From: Lagopus muta | Lineage: Eukaryota; Chordata; Aves; Galliformes; Phasianidae | Direction: 5' to 3' | Assembly: GCF_023343835.1 (NCBI RefSeq) | Contig: NC_064437.1 | Span: 24,155,001-24,219,000 of the forward strand | Length of the DNA stretch: 64,000 bases | Shown here: positions 36,291 through 51,500 of the stretch, piece by piece | Position numbering within the stretch: position 1 is the first letter of the stretch | Layout: every line of letters begins with the position of its first letter | The notes under the pieces: model-generated | The model's input: only the letters and a program-made list of their open reading frames with translations | What the model was told of the DNA's origin: nothing | Database searches by the model: none | Made by a program: the position numbers and the translations under genes

Positions 36291-38361
36291 GAAAACAACC
36301 ACAACACTTTTTTTGGGTAGAGGGATGGGCGGAGAGGGGATAAAACCAGTTTAAAAAAAGCACAGACATAAGGAGTGCGACCGACAACGCGACCCAGAGG
36401 GACGAACCTGAGGGTGCAAAGTACCGTGGAGGAGTGAGCGCGGTGCCGTCCTCGGGGCTGTCCTTGCGTGGGACCAACTCGCTCCTGGCCCTCTGCATTT
36501 CGTGCCCTGAAGCGAAGCGTGGCAGAGGCAGGCCTTCGCCTCGGGTGCTGTATGTGCTGCCTGCAGCCCGGCCCTCTCCGACTGAGGCGGCGCGGAGTCT
36601 CTCCTTTGGGCTGAACCTTTCAGGATTCGGGGCATTCGCTCCCTTTTGTTAGCAGTGGGAGGCGCGCTCATCCCGTCACCCATCAGAAGCGACCAGGGAA
36701 TGGACGTTTCGTTGATCTGGCGGTCACCGACTGCACACTCGGGAGCCCCTATGGAAAGCCACGTCCCCACGGCCACCCCCGAGGCACCGCGAGCTGCTGG
36801 CACCAGGCTGTGGGCCACCCAGCAGAGGGGTGGAAATGTTTCTGGCAGAGCTTTAACGTGAAATGTTTGCTCTGCATCAGCCAGATTTTCAGCTTAAAGG
36901 AGCCAATGCTGGTGTGGACAGAGTGCGAGCCGTGGACGGTGAGCTGAGGTTGGGAGGCCTTAAGGTTTGTTGCCAGGTGCCCCACGCTGCCGACCGAACA
37001 AATTGCTGCCCATCACCCATGACAAGAGGCAGTGGGTGTCACTGCAATTCCCTCCTGCTGCCCAGAATCCCGTTGCAGCAGGATGAAGTTCTGTTTCCAC
37101 CCATCACCAGCTGTTCCTAAAGCAGATGGGAAATGCTGGGCAGAAGACCCCACAATATCTCCCAAGGCTTTAGATGCCACTTCTCAGAGTAACTCCAAGC
37201 CACGGCAGAAGGACAAACCCCAAAGGGACGTCCACTCACCTTGCAGAGCTTCACCCTCAAGCAAAGCCACTGTATGACCGACTTCCAAAGGCACCCAGAG
37301 TGCATCTAGCCTGTGGGGTCCCATGCACCAGGCAACAGTTTGGGGATGCAGAGGGGGCCACCAACCCTTTCACCAAGAAACCCACATTCTCCTTTCCCTC
37401 TGCAGCTGGTGGACCTGCAGGGGGAAGCACGAGCTAACACCGTGCAATGCTCTCTGCAGAACTATCTGCTGCTGGCCTCCCTAAGTGAGAAAACTGCTCG
37501 CGTTCCATCCATCATTACTTGATCACATAAAGCACTTTGGTTACCAGCAGTGACCCACCTGCCTCTGCTTCTTGCCCTCCCCACCAGCATTGCAGAATGG
37601 TGGCCACGAGGGACCTGTGGCAGGGTTCCACCTCTCAGCACCAACGCATTTGGGAGCTGCGGCAGAGCAGGGCTGGGAGAAGAACAAGCAGTGCTGACTG
37701 GGGGCTGGCAGTGGGTTGGTTGGTACCTCCATTTAAGCAGTGGGGAGCCCCCGGCTCCAGCTCCTACATACATACAGCAGGGTTGCACCACCTGCCCTCC
37801 AGCCCACAGTGCACGGGGATGGCTCCTGGGGCACAGCATGGGTGCACTCAGTGTCCAGAGCAGCCGAGGTGAGGGTGCAGCAGGGCAGAGGGCTGCCGAG
37901 ACCATTTCCTACGGAGAGGTAGCGAGAGAGGAACAGGGTGAGCGGGGCTGCTTGGTGGAGAAGGAGCGAGACCCGACCGAGGTATGGTTTTGGCTCAGTG
38001 CGAGGCCATGCACTGCTTTTGGTTCGGTTGGTGTGGCGGTGGTTGTTTTTTGCTTTTCCTCCTTAAAATCCTTCTAGCTGTCAAAATACCCTTCGGTGGG
38101 GAGGTAGGGGAAGGGAGGTGTTGTGGCGGCGGCAAGGGGGGGGAGAGCGGCTTCTACCCAGAAAAGAAAGGGAAGAGAGTATAAAGAAGTGTCCAGATTG
38201 GCTGAAAAAAGCATCCCGACGAAGAGAAGAGAAGAGAAGGAGTCTTCTTGTGTGTGCTGATTGGTTTCACCTCCAGTCTGACTGCTGCGGTGTTAGGAGA
38301 GGCCCCCTCCCCTCCCGCCCCGCCGGGGCCGGATCAGCCAGGGATGCAATTTGCTGGGAGA

Positions 38362-38586
<225 letters not shown>

Positions 38587-39599
38587 TCACCCCATCCCAT
38601 TGTGGACACCCAAAGTACAAGAACAGCTCAGGACAGCACTGATGAAAACGGCAGGATTTGATAATTTCAAGCCTTCACAGAAATTTTGCTCTTTAAAATA
38701 AGTATGGGCTTCTGCAGAAACCCCGAACTCTGTCTGTTTTTTTACACTACAATAGGATGCTTCCCAATAGAAGAGGAAAATAGCAAACAACTAAACAAGC
38801 TTGGTTTTTGAACTTGAAACCCCTTTGTGGAACTCCACCTGGACCCAAGCACTAGGAAAATGCAGAATAAGTGCTGCACACCAGCACACGAGGGACCTAT
38901 GAGTGCAACTTGTCCACACTCCCCAGCTTCCTCAGGCTCAGTGTGCTGCACATCCATCCTGGAGCTCCCACTTGCACCATATACACCGATCCTGACACTG
39001 CCCCAATGTCCTGCAGTGCTGTCCTACCACAGCTGGCAGCAGAGCAGCCCACCCAGAGGTGCAGCTGAGCATCCTCCTCATCCAAGAGGTCATACAGCAA
39101 AGGCAGGCAATGTTTTCCTCCCACAGCCAATGGGTGCTTTCCCACCTAAAGACCCAGATCTCTGCAGGGCAGAGCTGGCCCCCGGCTGCCACGCACGATA
39201 GCTCACGGAAGCTGCTTTTCTCTGGCTGCCGACCCCTTTGGAGAGGAGCAGATGTTGCCCCCACCTCCCCTGCTCACTCTGACATTGATTCAGTGCTCGG
39301 CTAATTAATCCACCCTGACTCCTGCCTGTGCTGAGCCAGCAGCAGCAGCCATCCCGCTTTGGATGTGCCCAGTCTGCTCTGCCTGCTCTGGCCATCCCTA
39401 CGCCTCCTGCTCTAGGACATCCATCGCTGGGCTCAACGGTCCCACATGGGACCTCATGGGCGGGGGACACAGGGATGTCTGGGAGACATACGGCCTCACC
39501 CACAACCCCACATGCGCCCACTGCATCCCCACTGCACATCCTGCTTCCCAGGACGCAGCACCCACCCTTCTCCACGTCTTGGTCCACTGCAAGAGGCAG

Positions 39600-39920
39600 C
39601 AATTACCGTAGATTATCAGCCCCAAAATGACAGGCCGCGGAGAGAGAGACACGGAGCCAACTCCGCCGCCCAGAGACTGGCATATTCAAGTACACTTAGG
39701 ACATTAATAGCAATTTACGTGCCATCAGTGAGAGAGAGCCACAATAGCGGCGCTGGCAGCCTCTTATTACGAAGCCTGTTATTTGTTGGAGTTACAAGCT
39801 ATAATCACAACAGAAACTTTCAAAACCCTTATCTTCCGTGACGCACCAAATCTATTTCAGAGCCGTAATTGCTATGTCACCGGAGAGTTTGCTGCTTAAT
39901 GCACTCAGATGCCATTTAGT
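39600..39920. promoter_or_regulatory. Candidate conserved element in PBX1 intron 8
   Basis: This 300-base repeat-free stretch has retained CpGs (GGCCGCGG, TAGCGGCGCTGG, TTACGAAGCC, TTCCGTGACGCACC, GAGCCGTAATTGC) and TAAT cores (GACATTAATAGCAATTTACG). It differs sharply in texture from the flanking intron. Confidence 0.4.
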
Positions 39921-40784
39921 GTTTGCAGGGTCATTACAGTGAGCAGAAGGGGGGAGAGGCGGTGGGGGCTGCTTGGAGCAGGGCTCGGTCCCTATTGTGT
40001 TGCACTATTTTTAGAGGCTCTTTCATGCTTGCCGTGGCTGAGAGGAGCGAGGGGGAGAACATCTTGCAGACAATGGCTGCCCTCTCTCCCTGTACCCCCA
40101 AAACGCTGGGCAGCCCTTCTGGCCTCAAGATTGGGAGCCAACCTTCACTTCTGGCAGAAAAGGTGGTTCTGTGCCATGACTGTCACCTCAATCCCACGTA
40201 GTGGGAAGAAGAGATGCTGCTGGGCAGGTGCTGACCTCTGCTCCAACGGGTTTGGCCTTGAAGATACCCCACACATCACAGTCTCACACTCTCCCAGCAA
40301 GAGTAGCCCCAAACTACAGCCCAAGTGGTGGACAAGAGGGGGCCTTGTGAGGAGCCCTGCACACAGCTCTGACTTCTGCAGGGGGGACACAGCCAGACAT
40401 GCAGCAATAGTCTCCAGGATGTCTCTTCAAATGTCACCTTCTGATGCCAGAGCACTGCCGTGGCCTTGGTGGTTGTCCAAGCGTAGAGCCAGGGTGATGG
40501 ATTGCTGAAGTAACTGAGTTTGGGGCCGGTTTCTGCAGGTCTCACAGCATTTTTTCTCCAGCAAATCAGGCTGGCTCCCAGCCCGGCCTCCTGCATGGGG
40601 CTGATTTTCTGCCAGTTCTTCAAGGAGCTTGCAGCTTTGCATGAAGCCTGTCACCACATCCCACTGTACATGGCCAAATCCTTGTCCCACTAGCAATGGG
40701 CCAGGAAGTCAGTTCAGCCTCCCAACAAACCAGACGCTGTGTCTGACAGAGGGGAACAGGCTTCAAAGAGCCTGCAGAGAGTGG

Positions 40785-40875
40785 AGAGGTGCTGGCAGAG
40801 AGTTGCCCAGAGCTGTGGGTGCCCCCATCCCTGATGGTGCCCAAGGGCAGGTTGGATGTGCCCCCGGGCAGCCTG
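40785..40875 (+). repeat. CR1 LINE internal fragment, antisense in PBX1 intron
   Basis: GTTGCCCAGAGCTGTGGGTG, CCCCCATCCCTGATGGTGCC and CCAAGGGCAGGTTGGATGTG match the CR1 region upstream of the tail; the 3' end itself is missing. Confidence 0.65.
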
Positions 40876-41029
40876 CCTCACATGAACAAGGAGGTCTCAC
40901 CTCCTACAGCCAGCAGGGCCACTGAAAGTCCTCACTCCCAGCTGGCAGGTGTGGATGTACAACCACTGTGCAATGGGGCACCACCATCACAATGACAAAC
41001 ATTGCTGTGTAAATAAGCAGAACAGCATT

Positions 41030-41300
41030 TTTAAATCAAAACTCCTCCACACTGACCAATTTTAAAAATAGCCTCCCGTGTTAGACTTTGCAATGATTTA
41101 TGAACTAGCCTGCTCCGTTTTCTTCATTAGAGGGTTAGGGATGGAGGGCACAAAGGGCAGAAGGAAAGGAGGAGCCAGGTGTCCAAAAAGAAATTTCTGA
41201 CAGGACTTTTCTTTAAGAGGACTATAAACCATTAATTAATTAGCAGACTGATCAGAGTCGTTGCAGCAACCCAGCCTGCATTAACAGAGTGTTTACAGGC
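41030..41300. promoter_or_regulatory. Candidate element in PBX1 intron 8
   Basis: AATTTTAAAAATAGCC, GCAATGATTTATGAAC and CCATTAATTAATTAGCAGAC, with no repeats. Evidence is motif content only. Confidence 0.25.
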
Positions 41301-42699
41301 AGATCCACGGGAGCAAGTACACAGCTGCCTGTGTACATGGCAAGGAGGACACATACAGGGACATCCTCCTTCTAGATGTGGTCAATGAGAACTTGAGTCC
41401 TAACCCACCAAGGCCAAAAGAGACCTTATGGGGATGCCCAACACCATCTCCACTTAGATGTGAGGTCGGCTGTTTTCGCTCTGCCTCAGCTATCGCTGCA
41501 GGTCACAGAGATCCAGTGGCAGGGACATGGCTGATCATCCTGCTAACGATGCACAGACAGTGCCGGGCGGGCTGTCAGTCGCTGAGCAGCTGCAACCAGC
41601 AAGACAGGCTCACAGAAGAACCACGGAGGAAATTGGGCTCTGGGTGTATTTCTGTCCTCAGCTGTCACGACGTGCACGCGTTTAAAAATTCATCTTCCAC
41701 CAAGGAAGGCGAGCCCTGTGCATTGTCTCCCCTGCCAAGCTTTACAGCGGTGGAGCCGGGCAACCTGCTGCTGCCTTCCCAGACCTGACGGGCTCCAGGG
41801 ATGAGTTAACCTCAGCCCCGTGCAGAGATCTTTGTGACAGGGCTCTTGACTCGGTTTCGGCTCATCTCCTTCCAGCAGCTCCCAGGGATGCTTGGGTTAG
41901 GCAGGGATTGCAGCTCTCTGCGTTGCTGGCAGCTTTCCTCTGCATCCCGCTTCATTTCTGCACCATTAAAGGGGTTGAGGAGAGGCAGGGAAAACGTGCC
42001 CACTGCTCTGGCTATGAGACAGCCCCTGCCTATATGGACCAACACCAGCACCTATGGGACCCAGCACCAGCACATCCCAGAAGGCAGCCAGGCTGCAGGG
42101 GTGGCAGATCACTCAGCTGGGGGCTGCCAAACGCTTTGGGATCTGCATGGATGAGAAGACATGATATCACAAGCATGGGGAAAGAATGGCAACCCAGAAG
42201 TGCTTCCTAAACCTTCTAATCTCTTCTAGACTGGCTCCAGATACTATTGGGGAAACACGCTAGCTAGAGAAGGAGTCTCCCCCGAACTGGGTGGATTGCC
42301 TACCCACTTGCCTCCCTGCCTGTGCCTGTCTCTGACCCTCATCCTTCATAAGCCTGACCTTTTTAAGCAACTTTGGGTTCCTGCCCTCCTAGAAACCATC
42401 CAACGCCACATGCCACTCATCTTGGGTCACTATTTGGGAAGCTGCTGCCATCAGCTCATCAACTCCCAGTGCTGCTCCCATTATGACCACCACTGGCTGC
42501 CAGAAATACCAGTCCATCCACTGATGTCCTATTTGGCTTTCAAGTTTGCACTCCTCCTTTCTTCTCCCCTCTCCTCTTGTCCCCCTCCCTGCCTTGTAAT
42601 CCCCATCAGCAACCCTCCCCCCAAATTTTGGCTTAACCCAGCCCACTGTTATTTTCCAAGCCAACTGCAACCATAATCAGCTCAGCCTCTTTCCTTGGG

Positions 42700-42960
42700 G
42701 GTATTTTAATTTATACAAAAGTATCATCTCTTATCATGATCAGCCTCCGATTCATTTACTCTTCAAGTATTAAAAAGCCAGAAAGGGAATAAATTCAGCG
42801 CACAGAGAAATTAATGCGGAACGATAGGCTCTTTCATGTGGCATTTCCAAGCACCGTTTTTGCAACGGGCTTATGTAATGAGACATAATTATCTGCACAT
42901 GTTCAATTACATTACTTCACAAATCCTCCCTGGCTCTGCCTCGTGACGTCAAGCTGCCTG
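42700..42960. promoter_or_regulatory. Candidate conserved element in PBX1 intron 8
   Basis: TTTTAATTTATACAAAAG, CTTATCATGATCAGCC, GAAATTAATGCGGAACGATA, TAATGAGACATAATTATCTG, CAATTACATTACTTC and CGTGACGTCAAG (a CRE-like core) occur in 260 repeat-free bases. This is one of the clearest such blocks in the window. Confidence 0.4.
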
Positions 42961-43646
42961 CTAAGCCCCGGCACCCGGTGGAGCGGGGAGCGCAGCCCCC
43001 ATTCGGCAGCCCCTTCCTCCTCCACCCCCGGGGTCTCCCCATGTCGGTGGTGGTCTTTCAGACACCAAGGGCCCCAAGTTGGTCAGATGCAAGGTGCCAA
43101 ATGGCAAAGACTCCTTGGAGAGCGGTCTCCTTGGAGGGTGAAGGGACTCAAAGGGAGATGCGGCAGGGCGAGGTGCCCCGTGGTTGGCAGCTGAGGCCAT
43201 GTTCTCCCGTCCCTGAATGAAAGGCAGAGGCAGGGAAGGGCTGGAGGCTGTGAGGAAGCTCTTTTAATGCCTCCTCATGTATCACGTCTCCATCTCAGCG
43301 CCTTTGTTTCAAACTGACAGGAAGCCACAGACGCTGGCTGGCAGAGCTGGAGCTCCCTGGGCATCCCTTGGCCGCCTCGCTGCAGGCGGCATTTTGCTGG
43401 AGCAGCCCATGCTGCCACTGGCCCAAGCCCAAAACCAAGGTTGGGCCTGACCCCCTCCCCACAAAGACAATACTCTCTCAGTCTTCCAGTCAGCAACATA
43501 GGCAGCAAAACACAACATGGCACCCACCACTTCCCTGCACAGCCCAAGACTGCCCCACCTCAACCTTCATCCTCCTCATCACCCAACGGGACTACGGTGC
43601 ATGCTGACCACGGGCCACAGCCATCCTCCTCCCCTCGCCAGCCTGG

Positions 43647-43680
43647 CCACCACCACCACCACCACCACCACCACCACCCA
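43647..43680. repeat. (CAC)n microsatellite
   Basis: About eleven uninterrupted CAC units in PBX1 intron 8; on the PBX1 sense strand this reads (GTG)n. Confidence 0.9.
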
Positions 43681-44511
43681 CTCCAGGAGCACAGCCTCCT
43701 TTTCCAGGCTGCCCTCTTCTCCCAGCTTGCTGTCACCGCCGCTGAGATGGTGGACGATTGATCTGAGAAATGAAGTTGGATTGCTGTCCCGAATCTACAC
43801 TCGGTTCTCCTTGTGTGTGTCTGATCGATTTCACCCTGTACGACACAGCTTGTCGCTACGAATTTTCATGCTAGTCAGAACCCGCCAGCGCACCCAAGAA
43901 CAAGGAGAAGATGCTCCAAAGCCCTCCCTCCCCCTCGCATCCTCCCCCAGTTCGGTTGGGCGAGGTTTTCTTGGGTTGCGCTTGTTTTTTTTCCCCTTTT
44001 CATTCTATTTATGACCATTACCGCCGTCAACCCCATCATCGCTGTGCTTTCAGCCCCCTCCCGCCCACCCAGCCCGGCTTCAGATGCTGGCCAGGGTTGG
44101 GTTATTTTTAGGTGGCCGCTGCAGGATGCTGCCATCAGCCTCATCGGCGTGGAGCCATCTCTGGGTTAGGGTGCTCGTGGTGACATTCCCCACCGCGGTT
44201 ACGCGAGGTGTCACCTGTTTAGCAGTTCCTCTCAGCCGAACGCATGTGGCCGCAGGTGCCACGCGAACGCTGATCGGCTCTGACAGTCCTAGACGCCAGC
44301 TGCCTGCACAGAGCCTGCCCAGTCGCCACTTTTTTCGTGGGCAAAGCTCTGCCGTTGGCGTGACCGATACAGAAGCAATAAACTAGGTGACCGTAAAAGC
44401 AAAGACAAGTCCTACTAAGTGGCATTCTGAGCCCTATGGCTTTGAAATAATTGGTAGTGAGAGAACAAAAATGAAAGGGAGGGAAAAAAATAAAACAAGA
44501 ACCCAAGCCTA

Positions 44512-46196
<1,685 letters not shown>

Positions 46197-48218
46197 TCAC
46201 AGAAAGGAAAAAGATCCACCCCATGACTCTCAGCCAAGAGGAAGGAACAACATGCAAAGCAACCACAAAAAAAAAACACACAATCAGGTTAGTAGTATGA
46301 AGAACAGAGCAAGCAAAAAAAAAAAAAAAAAAAAAGGATGCACTCTTGAGGTTATTCAAAGCCACATGTTGTTACAGCTCAATGCCAAGAACTTTCTTCA
46401 ACAGCTCCTCAGCTGGAGGAAGGATTCTTCATGCTCTGGACTAAGATGAACAAAACCCAGCCTGGAGGACTCAAGACAGCCCTTTCTTTCATTTCTGGCC
46501 ATCAAAATCCTTCAGGCAGCTTTGCAGATCTCGATTTTTGGAGATGTCTACCCGGCAGATTGCACCAGAGAACAGAATTACCCAAAGAACGCTTCACTAT
46601 CAAAAGCAGAAGCCACTTCAGCACGGATAACTGGGCCCATGCTGCTGTTGTCTCTGAGAAGCTCAGCTCAGTGCAGGTAAGTCTAGGCCATGCACCCTTA
46701 CGGGGCCTTTCTGCCGGGTGACCACATCCAAGCACCACCCCTTTCCATGCCCAGAGCTCCCTTGAGGAAGCTATGCATGGTCTGCCTTCAGGACATCAGG
46801 ATCCATCCCAGGGGTGAGCACAACGCACCAGGAGCGAAGGTTCACAAAAATGTGAAGGCACCTGGGCCAGGCTCCCAGTAATGATCTTGTTGACAACCTT
46901 CTTTCATCTCAGTGGGCTGTGAGAGGACCTGGGTGTCCCAGCCCCATGGGGCCAGCTGTCCCAGAACAACAAGCTCTGTAAGCAAATCCCCACTGCATGC
47001 ACCAGTCGCCAGCGTTACGCTCAAAAACGATAATGGTGAGGACAACTGGGTGGGATCAGGAAAAAAAAAAAGCAACCAACAGATGATAAGGAAAAATAAA
47101 AAAGGTCCTGCTTCCAGCTTTGAGATATCTGAGCACCTCCTTGACTACCGAACAGGAGAAACAAACCCAATGTGCAACTGGAAGGCAGGTGAGGAGGGAA
47201 GGGGGTTAAAAATAAATAAAAAGGTTTTATGGGATTATTTCAGAACTCATCGTGCAGATCAGCGCGTTAAGTGTGAGACAGCTCAACGTGCAAGGTTTGG
47301 TTATATACATGACGTTAGCCTTGGAAAGGAGAGACTTCAGGGGCCCAGGTCAGCTCTGCTTTCAGCTCCAACCCAAAATACGCTCTCATCATCTCTGCTG
47401 CTGCTTCCAGCTTGGAAGATTGGCAACCACAGTCCTGCTGGAACTGCCCAACTATGGCTCATGTGTGTGCTCTGAGAAATGTCCAACAATTCCCATCTCC
47501 TGCTGGAGAGGAGAAGGAAGAAACCCTCTTGGCAGTGCCCAGGCTCTGCCCTGGAGATGAGCCAGGAAGGAACCAGATGGAAGCCAACATCAAGAAGGCT
47601 CAGGGAGCAAGTCCACAAGTAGGAGGTCTAAGTTGGAGAGTTCACGTTCACGACACCTTCCTGCAAAAAACCTTACTCTTCGCACATGGCCCTTTTATCA
47701 GGAGTGCACACGGTGGAGCAACCCACCAATGCTGTGTGAAGTAAACAGCACTAGGTGGCAGGGCTGCAGCCAGCACCTCCCTGCTTAGCTGGTACCCAGC
47801 TCCTGTTGCCTCCCCACCTGTCAGGTTCTAAAGGCAAAAAGCTATGGATGTCAACTAGGAGACTGAGGATATCCCCCACTGACACCACTCAACATAAAGC
47901 ATGAGGATGGACACTTATGTACAAAAAACTGCTTCCTACTGGCTTTTCTGAATGATCACTTTGACTACCAGCATAAAGCCCAGAGCAGTGTGATGGCTTT
48001 TGTGCTCCCACAGTGGCTGGGAACCAAAGGATTTTGCAGTTAACCCTCACAAGAAGCAGAGAATATTCTGCAGTTATTTTAAGGTGAGCGAAACCCTTCA
48101 AGACGACACAAGCAATCAGTGTCAGAGCTGGAAAGAGGACTTGGGAAACCCTGACAGGACTCCACCATCACTCTACCCCCAAGCAGAGCAGCATTCCAGC
48201 TTTCCCTACCAAAACAAG

Positions 48219-48260
48219 ATAATAATAATAATAATAATAATAACAACGATAATAATAACA
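48219..48260. repeat. (ATA)n microsatellite
   Basis: A run of ATA/TAA units with two interruptions (ACAACG) in PBX1 intron 6. Confidence 0.9.
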
Positions 48261-48369
48261 AAAATATCATAAACGTTATCTGGTCTTTATGGAAATTTAA
48301 CAAACCTGCCCCTTAAAATTGAGACTGGGAGGGAGGAAATAAAAATAAACAATCACAAACTCTAGTTCT

Positions 48370-48570
48370 GTAGAGCACCGGTGTCTTGGAAACCATGAGG
48401 AGTGCTGGAGATGTCACTTACAAGATATACACTGCTATCGGCACAGGGTATTTTTACAATATATGTGCATATCTAAACGGCAAATATGTCTTGCTGCTGA
48501 TGTGGATGCAAAGATAAATATGCGCATACCAATGGCCCGCATGTATGGATGCATTTGTATCAGAGCCATA
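48370..48570. promoter_or_regulatory. Candidate conserved element in PBX1 intron 6
   Basis: AGCACCGGTGTCTTGG, TACACTGCTATCGGCACAGG, ATGCAAAGATAAATATGCGC and GAGCCATAATTGCAG are repeat-free. ATGCAAAGATAAATATGC has octamer and POU/FOX-like character. Confidence 0.35.
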
Positions 48571-51500
48571 ATTGCAGAGAGCCCTTTCAGCTGCTACTCT
48601 GCTGTTTCAGCACTCTGCTGCCTATGTGCTAGCCATGTATGAAAATTACCATGGCCCAAAGCCTCAGAGACACAGCTACGAGGGACTGATGTGCTGGGGT
48701 GGAAGAGGAGGGGGAGGAATGCAAAGAGTCCTCAAAATTAAGACACTGGTATCCTTCACAGAAACAAGTCTTGTCTGTCTGCTGGAGGATGCTCCATCCT
48801 TAATCTGATCTGTCCCTCTGAAAGGCTCCGTTGGAAACACACCACAGCGGTCATAGTTTGACACAGAACTCCTTGAGAAGTGAAATGTAATAACCACCTT
48901 TGAGCTTGTGGACCCACAATGAAAGGTCTCTGAACTTGGCACATGTAAGTCCCTTGATGCTTCCATGCACAGACAAAAGAAAACAGGAAGAAACATTTGT
49001 AGTAGTGTGAAGCAGCGGTCCATCTTCAGCATCCACACATCTTATCAAACTCAAGTCTAATCACCATCATTCCTTAGTGGCGAGTTCCCATCAGAACACC
49101 AGCTTCAGAAAAAGTGGTGGCAATGCTTAAAAAGAAACGAGCTTTGGCACTCAGATCTTGCCACTGGGTGAAAACCTACATCAAAGCAATGCCAACAATG
49201 AGATCTCTTCCACTTCTCACATTTATATGCTGCTTATTCCTACCACCTACCACCAATGAGACAAATCTAGTATCCTGAACCACTGAAATCAACTGTGGTC
49301 GTGTACATGAGATTCCTAATTAAAGTCAATGGCTGCGACCTATATGCATCAGGAAAATTTGATTTAAAGTAACTTTTCCTTGTGTTTCTACCATGGCCAA
49401 AGATAAGGGAAGAAGATGATGGACCATGCAGCAGCTCAGGTGGACAACGTCCCTTAATCTGACACAAGTTCTAAAAGCAAACATAAGCCTGGGCTGGTCC
49501 TGCAGGACACCTGCTGTTCTTTTTCACTTGCCAAATGACACTGAAGACAGTGAGACCACGATGAGCATGGTTTCTTTGCTCACTCTGGCATCCCACAAAA
49601 AGCAACTGCCACAAACAAATGGGGGAAGGCAGAGAAGATACAACCATCAGGCTCGTGCCTGATGAAGCATATTTCCAAATCCTGTCCATCAGCAGCTGTG
49701 CATGAAGATTTTTACAAAATGAAAGGATGAGCAGGTAAAAAAATAATAATAATAAAAAGTTCAGGATAATTTTGTCTGCTCTGCATGGAAGATTTCACTG
49801 AATGTCATCACCCATGTGCAGTCCTCCAGGACTCTGGTTGGCAAAAGGGTCAGTCCACATAAAATAACTCTCATTTGCCACATGGTTTTTGTGCTGAGAT
49901 TGTCCATACAATCAAAGTGAGGATGGGGAGTTGTTAGCCCAAATGAGCCAGACATCTCAGCTTATTTGAACATCTGGCTGATAAAACCCAACTGCGTGTA
50001 TTCAGGATGAAAAGGTGTTTGACATTCAGGCCTGGGTGACTGAGGGTGGGGGACCCTGTGCTGAAGGTGCCAGATGGCCAGCCAGATGCAGTCCTTGCCC
50101 TTGTCAATGTGTGGCCAATCTCTTTGACTGACTGTAGCCATTCACCGAGCTCCGGTAACATGGCTGTCAATGCAGAGAACAGATGGGTCTGCACAGCCAC
50201 AGCAGAAATGAATTTAGCTCCTGTCCCAGGTCCCAGCACATCCAGTTCCACCTCCTCTTCCAACATCATGGCCCTCCAGGGGCTACATTGCTGGTGGCTG
50301 CCTCCTTCTCATGACCTGTCCTCTGTCTGCTCCCCTTGTTTCCATGTGCCCTGTCATGTATTTAAACCAGAGGACCCTACAAATCACCAAATCTAGTCTT
50401 TGTTCAGGCTCCTTCCTCACCAAAATCCCTGCCACTGATCTGTAAACAGAAAAAAGACCGTGGTATTAAAGGAGAGCTTTCATCCACCTTAGTCCTTCAT
50501 CTCTTCATGCACTTCCACATTCCTCCCAGGGCAATGCAGCACACCTGGATGGCTCAAAATCCTTGGCACCATCCTCAAGTCTTTGATAGCAACTTCAGAC
50601 CGAGCATGCACAGGTGTGCTTTTGGCTGTCAGCACCTACAGCACAACCTGAAGAAGGGAAGGTCATTCGACTTCAGATGCCACTGGGACACACCTCTGCC
50701 CTACGACATGACAGTATAGGAATGCCTGGCTGAGCAGGGGAAATCTCAACCTGAGGTGCCACTGCTGGAGATGAAGTCCCAAGGCCCTTCCATCTGTCTT
50801 CTCAAGAGAGGACATAAGGACATCCAATTCCACTGTCTCTGCAAGCTTCCCTATAGACTGGGCTGTAGGTCTCCCTGCTCTGCCACTGCTGCAGCATACA
50901 GGGAAAGTGGTCAGCCCAGAAACACTTTGATTCCAGCACAGCAAGGACCTTCAAAGTGCAGGAGCTCATGTGCATCAATAAGCTGCTTTAGCACTGCCTT
51001 AGCATGGGAAAAGGGGTTGGTGTTCCTGGGGAGCGGAAAAGGGAGTAAGAAAGAGGACCCAGGAGCTCATTTCTTACATGTTAATAACAAGACTGTTTGT
51101 CCTTCCTTGAAAGCAGTGTTATCCAGGGAATATCTCAGCCGTTTACTGCAGGGTACCGGCCAATCTATCACTGAAACAGCCATGTTACTGCCTGTGGGGA
51201 CGTCAAAGAAACAGACTCACGCTGGAGCACTATTTAACAGGGCAGGCACTGGGGAAATGCCTACATCCAACAGCCCTTTCCAAACCTATTTGAGTCATCT
51301 GAAGCTGCTCCCTTGCCCTTCCGCACCTTTGGGTCTGACTCCAGTTGAAAAAGGCAGAACAGGAGGAGAGCTGTGCCTTGTGGGCCCAAGCTGTGTGTGC
51401 AGGGCAGCAGGTAACCATCCTCCGAGCACACACAGTTCTGCTCTCTGTCCTCCAGGCTTTCCTACAGCTGGGCCTTAGCCATTTGAGCAGGTAGTAAGGA

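Larger units (their letters stand above)
34098..38361 (-). other. PBX1: PBX1 3'UTR
   Basis: The mRNA-sense sequence continues from the TGA at 38364-38362 without a splice signal that I would trust. It ends near an AATAAA hexamer at 34119-34114, giving about 4.26 kb, long as in mammalian PBX1. The proximal part is G/C-rich with GAAGA-type repeats near 38.22 kb. A CpG-rich block lies at 36.36-36.80 kb. The distal 2.2 kb is extremely A/T-rich, with long homopolymers, an (AAT)n run and oligo-pyrimidine blocks. The exact end, and whether shorter forms use other hexamers (for example around 36.04 and 35.81 kb), is inferred. Confidence 0.7.

Noticed and set aside
35855-36343. Phenylalanine-rich plus-strand frame
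   Set aside because: It is a translation of T/G-rich low-complexity sequence in the antisense of the PBX1 3'UTR.
50756-51478. 240-codon plus-strand frame in PBX1 intron 6
   Set aside because: No recognisable domain, no splice or start context, and composition like the surrounding intron.
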